Positions 55,204-63,365 of a DNA stretch of 64,000 nucleotides are shown here, in pieces (the stretch's first letter is position 1; each line of letters begins with the position of its first letter). A program made the position numbers and the translations under genes. Source of the DNA: Spirochaetota bacterium. Its GTDB lineage: Bacteria; Spirochaetota; Spirochaetia; Treponematales; Treponemataceae. The DNA lies in contig JAEXRH010000011.1 of NCBI GenBank assembly GCA_023438065.1, positions 1 through 64,000 on the forward strand, given 5' to 3'. Under the pieces are notes generated by a model. The model was given only the letters and a program-made list of their open reading frames with translations. It was not told the DNA's origin and searched no databases.

Positions 55204-56430
55204 TTAGAAGCTGATGTGATGGTGATCGACCTCGTTGCCCGGGGTTTCGCAGGCCGCGCGGGCGAGGCAGTTGAAAAGTTGGCGGACGTTGCCGGGCCAA
55301 TGATAGGCCTTGAGCTTTTCGACCGCTCGCGGGGACAGGCCCTTGCGGTAGGGTCCGAGGCAACGCCGCGCGAGCGCGGGGATGTCGTCGGGATGCTCGC
55401 GCAGGGGCGGAACGGCGACGCGAAGGACGTCGAGCCGATAAAAGAGATCCGCGCGAAATCGGCGCGCGGCGACCATGGCGGGAAGGTCCCGGTTCGTCGC
55501 GCAGATGAGCCTGAACCGGACGCGACGCGGCGTCGGCGAGCCAAGGCGCTTGACGACGCCCTCCTCGAGCACGCGAAGGAATTTCGGCTGAAGGCTCAGG
55601 TCAAGCTCCCCGATCTCGTCAAGAAAGAGCGTGCCGCCGTCGGCCTCCTCGAAGAGCCCCTTGATATCCGTAACCGAGCCGGTATAGCTTCCCTTGCTCG
55701 AGCCGAACAGGGCGCTCTCGGCGAGCGTCGCGGCGATGCACGACACGTTGCAGGGAACGAACGGCCCCGAAGCGACGCGAGAACCCTCGTGGATAAGGCG
55801 CGCGACGAGATCCTTTCCCGAGCCGGTCTCCCCCTTGATGAGCACGGCCGAATCGCTTCCCGCGAGATCGACTATGCGCGCGCGAAGGCTGATCATCGTA
55901 CCGCTCTCGCCGACGAGTCTATCTCTCGGAGGGGAAAGGTCTGCCCCTCCCGGCGATGAAGGCCGCGCGCAACCCGCGGAGGCAGTGCCGTTCGAGACCG
56001 GGAAAAGGCCGGGACCGGCCCCGTACCCGACCGTGGCCTCGCGCGCCGCGGATGGGGGAAGTTCCGAGACGACTCTCTTCCCCAGGGCTTCCTCGACGCG
56101 CCGTCTCAAATCCGCGAACGAATACGGGATCAGGAAAAAGCCGTTTGCCCCGGACGCGCGCGCGAGCTCCCTGAAACAGGGCGCGTATTCGCGCGTGAGC
56201 ACAAAGACCTTGAATCCCGCGCGGGCGGCAAGCGTGCCCCGAAGGAGATCGGGGACGAACGCGCCGGTAAGCGCGATATCGAAGAAGGCGAAATCGTAAA
56301 GACCGGAAGCGACGAAGGAGGGGGAATCGGCGGGATCGGGGGGAACGGTAACGGACCAGGATTTCGACGCGCGGCAGGCAAGCTCGCGCCCGTCAGCGGC
56401 GCGGGAGGTGACGAAAAGGACGTTTTCCAC
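55204..56430 (-). CDS. NtrC-family AAA+ regulator lacking HTH and GAFTGA
   Basis: The 408-residue protein has a receiver-like N-terminus (about 1-125) with a single central Asp (FAFFDIALTG) but no N-terminal acidic pair. A sigma54-type AAA+ domain follows (about 175-400: GESGTMISLRARI, Walker A GETGSGKD, GGTLFLDEIGEL, R-finger region RFRADLFYRLDVLRV, WPGNVRQL). The sigma54-contact GAFTGA loop reads GSYTGS, and the protein ends without a Fis-type HTH. GTG at 56430 follows GGAAAGGA. It may act through protein contacts instead of as a classical sigma54 activator. Confidence 0.85.
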   Translation of the reverse strand: MENVLFVTSRAADGRELACRASKSWSVTVPPDPADSPSFVASGLYDFAFFDIALTGAFVPDLLRGTLAARAGFKVFVLTREYAPCFRELARASGANGFFLIPYSFADLRRRVEEALGKRVVSELPPSAAREATVGYGAGPGLFPVSNGTASAGCARPSSPGGADLSPPRDRLVGESGTMISLRARIVDLAGSDSAVLIKGETGSGKDLVARLIHEGSRVASGPFVPCNVSCIAATLAESALFGSSKGSYTGSVTDIKGLFEEADGGTLFLDEIGELDLSLQPKFLRVLEEGVVKRLGSPTPRRVRFRLICATNRDLPAMVAARRFRADLFYRLDVLRVAVPPLREHPDDIPALARRCLGPYRKGLSPRAVEKLKAYHWPGNVRQLFNCLARAACETPGNEVDHHHISF

Positions 56431-56475
56431 TCTTTTTCCTTTCCGATTCTCCCGTCACCTTATGTCAGCCCACGC

Positions 56476-57219
56476 TCATGCCCCGATGCGGAAGAGCCGG
56501 TAATACAGAAGCAGGATGTTATACCATATATATTGGAAAATTCGAAAAATTCTTAACGGGTTTTTCAGTATTTGCGGGAAATACTCAAAGCCCCGTTCGA
56601 AGGTTCTTTCCGGCACGCGGCGCTTTCGCTCGGAGAAGATATCGATCACGTCGTGATGCCAGATGAAGATCCCGTTATGGAGCTTCGCCCGGTTCCGGTG
56701 AATCCAGCGTTGACCGCCGGGCACGCCGTCGCCGAGAATGACGAGCGAGGGATGCGCCTTCACGATCGCGGTCTGGATGTTCCGCTCCATGCTCTTGTGA
56801 TAGTAGCCCGCGAAGCGCCCGACGACGCTGAGCTTCGGGAAGGTACTCCGGACGTTCCGTTCCGCCTGAAGGAGACTCCGGTGCTGGGCGCCGAGCAGGT
56901 AGAGCGACTTGTAGTATTTCTCGAGGACGTTGAGCGTCCCGATGATGAGGTTGAAGGGCTGCCAGCGGACGGGAACCTTTTTCTTGAGAAACCGGGCGCC
57001 GCGGATGAGACTCTTCGAGGTCGGGACGACGAGCGCGGCCTTGAGCACCATGTTGCGGAACTCGCCGCGATGGCGCGCCTTGAGGACGTCGAGGATCGAC
57101 ACGAACATGACGTGCTGGCACTCGTCGCGGGAGAGAAGCTCGAGGACGACCGGTTCAAGATCCTCCGGCGCGACGATGTCGAGCGGGACCTTCATGAAAT
57201 CTATTCTTTCGACTGCCAC
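56476..57219 (-). CDS. WecG/TagA/CpsF-family glycosyltransferase (GT26)
   Basis: This 247-residue GT26 enzyme shows 'LVVPTSKSLIRGARFLKKKVP', 'LYLLGAQHRSLLQAERNVRSTFPKLSVVGRFAGYY' and 'IQTAIVKAHPSLVILGDGVPGGQRWIHRNR'. The family makes N-acetylmannosaminyl transfers to polyprenyl-linked sugars for teichoic acid or surface polysaccharides. In the PG-Q segment the usual 'PKQE' is PGGQ. It is the last gene of ctpA-rsmE-wecG; the GTG start overlaps rsmE by 19 nt. Confidence 0.87.
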   Translation of the reverse strand: MAVERIDFMKVPLDIVAPEDLEPVVLELLSRDECQHVMFVSILDVLKARHRGEFRNMVLKAALVVPTSKSLIRGARFLKKKVPVRWQPFNLIIGTLNVLEKYYKSLYLLGAQHRSLLQAERNVRSTFPKLSVVGRFAGYYHKSMERNIQTAIVKAHPSLVILGDGVPGGQRWIHRNRAKLHNGIFIWHHDVIDIFSERKRRVPERTFERGFEYFPQILKNPLRIFRIFQYIWYNILLLYYRLFRIGA

Positions 57220-58049
57220 TTTTCCGACTCCGTGACGGCGGACTGAACGGCCGCGATCCCGTAGATCGCCGCGGTCTCCGCCCTGAGTATGTTCGTTCTG
57301 AAATGAACGGCGAGGAAGCCGGCCCGGTCAAGCTCGTCGAGCTCACCCGCCGACATGCCGCCCTCGGGACCGACGGCAAGCGCGACGATGTCCGCGCCGG
57401 TATCAAGATACCCGTGGAGGGTCTTTCGCGCAAGGGGGGCCTCGGTGAGGACGAGGGCCCGCGCGCGCAAGCCTTCGGAAAACCGGAGCCAGACGCCCGG
57501 GATATCCGACACAGCGACGGGCGGCGAGACGAGGGTCGCCACGGGCGAACCGCTTTGCTGTCGGGCCTCGCGGACGATGCGCGCCCAGCGGGACGCGCGC
57601 GAGGCGGCGTCTCCCTCGCCGGTCCCCGCGACGCACCGCTCCCCGAGCACGGGAACGATCGCCGCGACCCCCGCCTCGGTGGCCTGCCTGATCACCTGAT
57701 CCATTTTCGGGCCCTTGATGAGCCACTGGAAGAGCGCGATCTTGGGGAAATCCCGCGGCATGTCGGGAAGGGGGGGCATAGAAAGCCCCGCGAGCGTTTC
57801 GTCAGCGGCGCGCCCGGGGACCTCCGCGCGGGAGCCGTGCGCGCCCGACGGTAAGGAGAGGCGCACGGTTTTCGCGCGCGGGTCGATTCTTTCGATGGAG
57901 AGAGTCGCGAGACTCCCGTCGGGCAGTCTCGCCTCGACGGTATCGCCCGCGCGCAGGCGGAGCACCTGCACGAGATAGCGATAGTCCGCGTCCTCGAGGG
58001 TTACCCTCCCGCCCGGCTCGATGGGCCTGTCGAGGATAAACTGCCTCAT
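57201..58049 (-). CDS. rsmE: 16S rRNA m3U1498 methyltransferase RsmE
   Basis: The 282-residue SPOUT enzyme methylates N3 of U1498 in 16S rRNA. The N-terminal PUA-like domain begins 'RQFILDRPIEPGGRVTLEDADYRYLVQVLRLRAGD'. The knot motifs are 'QWLIKGPKMDQVIRQATEAGVAAIVPV', 'LVLTEAPLARK', 'VALAVGPEGGMSAGELDEL' and 'FRTNILRAETAAIYGIAAVQ'. About 30 extra residues occur before the SPOUT domain. The ATG overlaps the ctpA stop (ATGA). Confidence 0.93.
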   Translation of the reverse strand: MRQFILDRPIEPGGRVTLEDADYRYLVQVLRLRAGDTVEARLPDGSLATLSIERIDPRAKTVRLSLPSGAHGSRAEVPGRAADETLAGLSMPPLPDMPRDFPKIALFQWLIKGPKMDQVIRQATEAGVAAIVPVLGERCVAGTGEGDAASRASRWARIVREARQQSGSPVATLVSPPVAVSDIPGVWLRFSEGLRARALVLTEAPLARKTLHGYLDTGADIVALAVGPEGGMSAGELDELDRAGFLAVHFRTNILRAETAAIYGIAAVQSAVTESEKWQSKE

Positions 58050-59539
58050 TTCGTCTCTTCGGAACCCTTCGCGTCCGCGACGGCGGGCTTCGCCGCTTCC
58101 TGCAGCTCGCGTACGGTCTTGACCTCGCGAAGGAGCGCGGGAACGTCCTCCTTGAGGAGGATATCGACGGCCGCCTTGAGCTGGATGTCGTACTCCTCGT
58201 CATAGAGCGGGCTGATATGCGTGCGGTAGTATTCCTGCATCACGAGCCGCTTGAGGACCCGGACGTCGACGGGATAGTCCTTCGCGAGCTCGCGGGCGAA
58301 CGCGTCGGCCTCCCCGGAGGAGAGCTTCGGCTTGTCCGCGACGAAATCGGCGAGCTTCGTCGTCTGAAGGAGCTCGCCCAGGGCCTTCTCCTCCGCCTCG
58401 GTGAGCGCGGGGAAAAGGACCTCGCGATCGGGCGGGATCCCGAGCTTGTCGATGTTCGCGTCGCTCGGGGTGTAGTAGCGGGCCATCGTGATCTTCATCG
58501 CGTCGCCGCTCAGGAGATCGATTACCTGCTGGACCGAGCCCTTGCCGTAGGTCGTTTCGCCGACGAGGTACGCGATCTTGCAGTCCTTGAGGGCTCCCGA
58601 GAGGATCTCGGAGGCGCTCGCCGAGCCCTTGTTGATGAGAATCACGACGGGAAGCCGGGGCTTGAAGGTCGTCTTCGCGGGGCTCGCGTTGAACTCGCGG
58701 TTTTCGTACGAGATCCGGGACCGGGTGGACACGATGGGACCTTCGTCGATGAACTTGTCGGCGACGTCGACGACGCTCGTGATGAGTCCGCCGGGATTGT
58801 TCCGGAGGTCGATGATGAGGCCCGTGTAGCCGGCCTTCTTGAAGGAGTCGAGCGCTTCCTGGACGCGCTCGGGGGTGAGCGGGGTGAACTCGATGATGCG
58901 GAGATAGCCGAGCCCGTTCTCCATCATCCCGTACTTGACCGTCGGCACCTCGATGAGCGCGCGCTTGAGGGTCACCGGGAATTCCATCGCCTTGCCGCGG
59001 CGGATCTGGACGGTCACGGTCGTGCCAACGGGACCGCGAAGACGATCGAGAACCTGCTCCATGGTGATCTCGGCGGTGTCGGTATCGTCGATCTTCAGGA
59101 TAAGGTCGCCGGGCTGGATGCCGGCCTTCCAGCCGGGGGTGTCCTCGATGGGGGAGGCGACCTCGACCCAGGCGGGCTTTTCGGGAGTCGACTCGAGCGG
59201 TTTCGTGATCGACAGGCCCACGCCGCCGAAGGAACCGCTCGTCGTGTCCTTGAGGCTCAAGCCCATGAGACTTTCGGTGTCGATATAGGTCGTGTAGGGA
59301 TCCTTGAGCGAGTCGAGCATCCCCTTCATCGCGCCCTCATAGAGAACCTTCGGGTCGACCTCGTCCACGTAGTTGTTCTCGACGAAGGTGAAAACGTATT
59401 GGAAAAGCTGGAAGTATCGTTCCGAGCCCCGGTCCTTGGCGTTTTTATCGAGGGCGAACAGCGCCGGGGACACGAGGGTAAAAAAAAGCAGCACGGCGGA
59501 AAAAAGCGCCGCGCCGCACCATGTCTTCTTTGAATTCAT
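58046..59539 (-). CDS. ctpA: Carboxy-terminal processing protease, S41 family
   Basis: The 497-residue serine protease has a signal peptide (about 8-32), a PDZ domain (about 90-190: VEVASPIEDTPGWKAGIQPGDLILKID), and an S41 domain. The catalytic Ser (INKGSASASEILSGAL) and Lys (ETTYGKGSVQQV) are intact. The domain processes C-termini of envelope proteins. The C-terminal Ala/Asp/Lys tail is low-complexity. The ATG at 59539 has no Shine-Dalgarno; a promoter ends 6 nt upstream. It heads ctpA-rsmE-wecG. Confidence 0.95.
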   Translation of the reverse strand: MNSKKTWCGAALFSAVLLFFTLVSPALFALDKNAKDRGSERYFQLFQYVFTFVENNYVDEVDPKVLYEGAMKGMLDSLKDPYTTYIDTESLMGLSLKDTTSGSFGGVGLSITKPLESTPEKPAWVEVASPIEDTPGWKAGIQPGDLILKIDDTDTAEITMEQVLDRLRGPVGTTVTVQIRRGKAMEFPVTLKRALIEVPTVKYGMMENGLGYLRIIEFTPLTPERVQEALDSFKKAGYTGLIIDLRNNPGGLITSVVDVADKFIDEGPIVSTRSRISYENREFNASPAKTTFKPRLPVVILINKGSASASEILSGALKDCKIAYLVGETTYGKGSVQQVIDLLSGDAMKITMARYYTPSDANIDKLGIPPDREVLFPALTEAEEKALGELLQTTKLADFVADKPKLSSGEADAFARELAKDYPVDVRVLKRLVMQEYYRTHISPLYDEEYDIQLKAAVDILLKEDVPALLREVKTVRELQEAAKPAVADAKGSEETK

Positions 59540-59574
59540 ACGGTTATTGTCATGGGAAGAATGCCGCTTGTCAA
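59540..59574 (-). promoter_or_regulatory. ctpA promoter, leaderless geometry
   Basis: Minus strand: TTGACA (59569-59574), 17 bp, GACAAT (59546-59551), 6 nt, ATG. Confidence 0.65.
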
Positions 59575-59589
59575 GCCGAACGGCAGTAC

Positions 59590-59618
59590 TTGACCGGCGT
59601 CGACTTGTTGCGTAGACT
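59590..59618 (+). promoter_or_regulatory. Promoter of the 59627-minD-fapA-lgt group
   Basis: TTGACC (59590-59595), 17 bp, TAGACT (59613-59618), 8 nt, ATG; no Shine-Dalgarno. Confidence 0.6.
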
Positions 59619-59626
59619 TCTATCAA

Positions 59627-60025
59627 ATGCGATTCCGACCCATGCGCTACCCGATATTCATCCTGTACGAACTTCTCAGACTGTTCTTCCTTCTCAGGCA
59701 GGGCGCGCAATCGGTCATAACCGCCCTTCCGGTCACCTGGTTCGCGTCCATCCCCCTTCTCGCCCTCGTCCCGATCCTCTTTTTCATGCTTGCCTCGGAC
59801 GAGGAGCGTTACGCCGCCTGGCTTCCGCTCATCGCCCTCCTCAAGGCGCTCACGATCGCGTCCATCGCCTTCTTCGCCGTCGTTTCCGCGCCGACCGCGA
59901 TCCGTTTCGCGGCGGGAAGCGATCTTTCCCTCCTTGTGCCGCTTCTCGGCGACGTCCTGTTCTGCGCGATCGACGCGTTCCTCGCGACCTGGTGCCTGAA
60001 AAGGAGCCGTGCGCTATGCAGATAA
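59627..60025 (+). CDS. Small membrane protein upstream of MinD-like ATPase
   Basis: This 132-residue protein has three or four hydrophobic helices (VTWFASIPLLALVPILFFMLA, LIALLKALTIASIAFFAVVSA, LLVPLLGDVLFCAIDAFLATWCL). I do not recognise a family. The start could be ATG at 59627 or 59642. It overlaps the minD-like gene by 10 nt, so it is translationally coupled to it and may be a membrane anchor or assembly partner. Confidence 0.72.
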   Translation: MRFRPMRYPIFILYELLRLFFLLRQGAQSVITALPVTWFASIPLLALVPILFFMLASDEERYAAWLPLIALLKALTIASIAFFAVVSAPTAIRFAAGSDLSLLVPLLGDVLFCAIDAFLATWCLKRSRALCR

Positions 60026-61152
60026 TCCCGGTCGCGAGCGGCAAGGGCGGGGTCGGAAAAAGCCTTCTCTCGGCGAATCTCGCCATCGCCCTCGGACAGG
60101 CGGGAAAGCGGGTTCTGCTCGCCGATCTCGATCTCGGCGCGTCCAATCTCCATCTCGTGCTCGGGGTTCAGTCCCCGAAAGCCGGCATCGGAACCTTCCT
60201 CACCGGCTCCACGCCCTTCGAGGACGCCGTCATCGAAACCTCCTATCCGAACGTATCCTTCGTCCCCGGCGACTCGGAGATCCCCGGCCTGACCGCGCTC
60301 AAGGCGCCGCAAAAAGCCTCGCTCACGAAAAACCTCCTCAAGGCCGACGCCGACTACCTCGTCCTCGACCTCGGGGCCGGGACCCATCTCGGGATCCTCG
60401 ATTTCTTCCTCATGTCGAACCGGGGTATCGTCGTCACCGCGCCATCGGTCACCGCGACGCTCAACGCGTACCTCTTCCTCAAGAACGCGACATTCCGGCT
60501 CATGCACGGAGCCTTCAAGAAGGGATCGGCGGCCCATGAATTCCTCGAGAAGATGAAGGGGAATCCGGGCACCCTCCAGCGAATGTACATACCGCGCATC
60601 ATCGACGAGATCGCGAAGATCGATCCCGAAAGCGCGGCCCGGTTCCGCGAGCGGGCAGAGGCCTTCAAGCCGCGCCTCGTCATGAACATGATCGACGACC
60701 CGAAGGACGCGGACAAGGCGCTCAAGATCCGACGGTCGTGCCGGGAGTACCTCAACGTCGACCTCGAGCATCTCGGGGTGATCTACCGCGACACCGCGCA
60801 GGACACCGCGCTCGCCTCGCGCCTTCCGGTCATCGTCTACAAGCCTCAGGCGATCCTCTCCCAGGCGGTCTACCGCATCGCCGACAAGATCATCCAGACG
60901 GAGACCGACGACTCCTGGGTCGATCCCGACTTCGCCGACGAGAGTTTCCAGTCCGCGGAGATGGAAGCGGAGATAGATTTCGAGTCGAAGATGGACTACG
61001 TCGAGGAGCTCGTCGGGTCGGGGGCGCTGTCCATGGGAGACCTCGCCGAGACGATCAAAAGCCAGCAATACGAGATCTCGGTCTTGCGCAAGGAGAATAC
61101 CCTGCTCAAGAACAAAATAGCCCAGGCCCTCAAGCAGGGTTATCGGCTCTGA
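60016..61152 (+). CDS. MinD/ParA-family ATPase (FlhG-like)
   Basis: The 378-residue protein has the deviant Walker A KGGVGKS, switch I (DLDLGASNLHLVLG) and switch II (LVLDLGAGTHLGILDFF), as in MinD/FlhG/Mrp ATPases. The C-terminal 90 residues are acidic and end in a coiled-coil-like segment (SQQYEISVLRKENTLLKNKIAQALKQ). FlhG homologues set flagellar number and position, but this one is longer than FlhG and could serve another polar or envelope system. AGGAG precedes the ATG. fapA follows 19 nt later. Confidence 0.85.
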   Translation: MQIIPVASGKGGVGKSLLSANLAIALGQAGKRVLLADLDLGASNLHLVLGVQSPKAGIGTFLTGSTPFEDAVIETSYPNVSFVPGDSEIPGLTALKAPQKASLTKNLLKADADYLVLDLGAGTHLGILDFFLMSNRGIVVTAPSVTATLNAYLFLKNATFRLMHGAFKKGSAAHEFLEKMKGNPGTLQRMYIPRIIDEIAKIDPESAARFRERAEAFKPRLVMNMIDDPKDADKALKIRRSCREYLNVDLEHLGVIYRDTAQDTALASRLPVIVYKPQAILSQAVYRIADKIIQTETDDSWVDPDFADESFQSAEMEAEIDFESKMDYVEELVGSGALSMGDLAETIKSQQYEISVLRKENTLLKNKIAQALKQGYRL

Positions 61153-61171
61153 TTCAAGGGGACGACGAGAC

Positions 61172-63349
61172 ATGGCTAAGCGCGACTGGACGCTCGACGA
61201 AAACCCGAAAAGCAAACGCTGGTTCCTGACCGTCCCCCAGGGCCTTGCCGAGGAAGACTACCCCTCGGTGGACGGCATCAAGGCCCGCGCGGCCCAGCGC
61301 GGCATCGACGTTCAAACCCTCTGTTCCGACGCGACGCTCTCGAAAAGCATCCAGAAAGCCCTCGCGATCCCCGGAGAGGAATTCTCCTTCCCGATCGTCA
61401 TCGAGCCGACCTTCGACGTCAGGCTCTCCGTGAGCCAGGACAAAACGCGCGCGAGCCTCTATATCCGAAAGGCCTCGGACAGGCGAGACTACGTCGATCT
61501 CAAGCTCGTCTCGACCGCGATCAACAACAGCAAAGTAAAGGGCATCGACGCGGAACTCCTCAAGTCGACAATCGGCGCGTTCACGAAAAGCGGCGCGCTC
61601 GAGCTCGAGGATCTCCTTCTCGCCGAGGGAAAACCCGCGGGAAGGGGCAAGGACCGCGAACTCGTCGCGAAGGCAGAATGGCTCCCCGAAGGGGAAGCCG
61701 ACGCGATCAGGGCCCGCATCCCGGAAACCGAACGGGCGGGACACGCGTCCCAGGGCGCGGACGCGAACGCTCAAGCGCTCGCGAAACCGCGCATCGCCCG
61801 CGTGGCGAAGGGCCAGATCCTTTTCGAGCTTTCGCCCCCCGAGCCCGGCGAGCCGGGCGTCGACGTGTACGGCAGGGAAATACCGGGTCTGCCCGGCAAC
61901 GATCCCTACTTCTTCATGGGCGAGAACGTTACCCTCGGCCCCGCCGGGGTCAAGGCCGAGAAAGCAGGGCTTCTCGTCGCCACGGGAGAGGGTTCGTCTC
62001 TTTCCATTCGCGTCCTCCCCTACCAGGACGGCAAGGCGACCGCCGTCGTTTCGAAGGACAATCTCGTCGCGAGCCTCATCCTCGAGCGCGAGGAAGGCTA
62101 CGGCGAACCGCTGACCACGGATATGGCGAAGGCGGCCCTCGAGGAGAAGAAGATCCGCGGCAACGTGAAGACCGAGATTATCCCCGAGGCGATCGAGGAC
62201 GTCCGCTCGACCGGCAGAAGCCGCGAGATCGTCGTCCTTCGCGGATCAAAGCCGGTAACGCCGGGCGGATACCGCGTCCTCAATTTTACCGACGTACCGG
62301 AAACCGGCAAGCCCGTGAACGTGAACGCGGGCGACCGGATCCTCTCGATGCAAAAACTCCCCGCGGGCTCGGACGGAATCGACGTCTTCGGCGCGACGCT
62401 CAAGGCATCGACCGCGACGGGCGAAAGCACGCCAGAGCACGACGACACGATCGAGGAACGCGAGGAATCAGGCGCGACGGTTTTCCTCGCGAAGATCTCC
62501 GGCGAGCTGTGCGTACACGGCCAGAAATGGTCCATATCCGACACGCGCAACGCCACCGGCGACGTCGACGACAAGCTCGGCGACGTCGATTTCCCGGGCA
62601 ATCTCGTGGTGACGGGGAACGTCATGAACGGCAGGACCGTCAAGACGGCGGGCGACCTCACGGTCAACGGGAGCGCCGGAGCGTCGCTCGTCCAGGCGAA
62701 CGGCAAGCTCGCCGTGAAGGGCGGGATAAAGGGCGCCGGCCGCGGCATCGCCTGGGCCCGGCACGAGATCAGCCTCGACTTCGCCGAGAACGCCCGAGTG
62801 CTCGCCGGCAAGGACATATACATCGACAAGTACTGTTTCCAGTGCGTGGTCAAAACAGGCGAGCAGCTCCTCATGCGCGGAAATCCCGGCGTTCTCCTCG
62901 GCGGCAGCGTGCGCGCGTCGAAGGGTATCGAGGTCTACGAGCTCGGCTCCGACAAGACGATCAGGACGGTCGTCTCCTTCGGCCAGAACTACCTCGTCGG
63001 GGACCAGATAGAGGTTTGCGAGCGCGAGGGAGAGAAGATCCGCGAAACCGTCGAGAGGATCAACGTCGAGATGCAAAAACTCTCGAACACCGACCCGCGC
63101 ATCCACGAGCTCCGCAGGCGCAAACTCGAGCTCCTGAAACGAAACGACAAGCTCACCGTCCGAGTCTTCACCCTCAAGGAGCAGTTCGAAACCCACATCA
63201 TCTCGCACGTACGCGTCGAGAACACCGTATATCCGGGCGTCGTGCTCGAAAGCCACGGTCGCTACTACGAGGTGAGGAAGAAGCAAAATCACGTCGTCTT
63301 CACCTTCGATCAGCGAACCGGCCAGATCGTCTGCAAACCCATCGCCTAA
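61172..63349 (+). CDS. fapA: FapA (DUF342) family protein
   Basis: This 725-residue cytoplasmic protein shows the FapA layout: an N-terminal domain, then a right-handed beta-helix built from short repeats ('VVTGNVMNGRTVKTAGDLTVNGSAGASLVQANGKLAVKGGIKG'). A C-terminal coiled coil follows (IRETVERINVEMQKLSNTDPRIHELRRRKLELLKRNDKL). FapA/DUF342 proteins are reported to influence polar targeting and flagella in some bacteria; the molecular function is poorly known. It lies behind a MinD-like ATPase gene, suggesting joint action. It is followed 16 nt later by lgt. Confidence 0.88.
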   Translation: MAKRDWTLDENPKSKRWFLTVPQGLAEEDYPSVDGIKARAAQRGIDVQTLCSDATLSKSIQKALAIPGEEFSFPIVIEPTFDVRLSVSQDKTRASLYIRKASDRRDYVDLKLVSTAINNSKVKGIDAELLKSTIGAFTKSGALELEDLLLAEGKPAGRGKDRELVAKAEWLPEGEADAIRARIPETERAGHASQGADANAQALAKPRIARVAKGQILFELSPPEPGEPGVDVYGREIPGLPGNDPYFFMGENVTLGPAGVKAEKAGLLVATGEGSSLSIRVLPYQDGKATAVVSKDNLVASLILEREEGYGEPLTTDMAKAALEEKKIRGNVKTEIIPEAIEDVRSTGRSREIVVLRGSKPVTPGGYRVLNFTDVPETGKPVNVNAGDRILSMQKLPAGSDGIDVFGATLKASTATGESTPEHDDTIEEREESGATVFLAKISGELCVHGQKWSISDTRNATGDVDDKLGDVDFPGNLVVTGNVMNGRTVKTAGDLTVNGSAGASLVQANGKLAVKGGIKGAGRGIAWARHEISLDFAENARVLAGKDIYIDKYCFQCVVKTGEQLLMRGNPGVLLGGSVRASKGIEVYELGSDKTIRTVVSFGQNYLVGDQIEVCEREGEKIRETVERINVEMQKLSNTDPRIHELRRRKLELLKRNDKLTVRVFTLKEQFETHIISHVRVENTVYPGVVLESHGRYYEVRKKQNHVVFTFDQRTGQIVCKPIA

Positions 63350-63365
63350 CGAAGAGGAGAGACCC

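Noticed and set aside
55204..56430. Naming this gene as a classical sigma54-dependent activator
   Set aside because: The GAFTGA loop is altered and no HTH follows the AAA+ domain, so only a family-level call is justified.
48..63349. CRISPR arrays, insertion sequences, prophage or tRNA genes
   Set aside because: No regularly spaced repeats, transposase or phage genes, or tRNA-like cloverleaf with a CCA end were seen. The only tandem repeat is the in-frame 45-bp unit.
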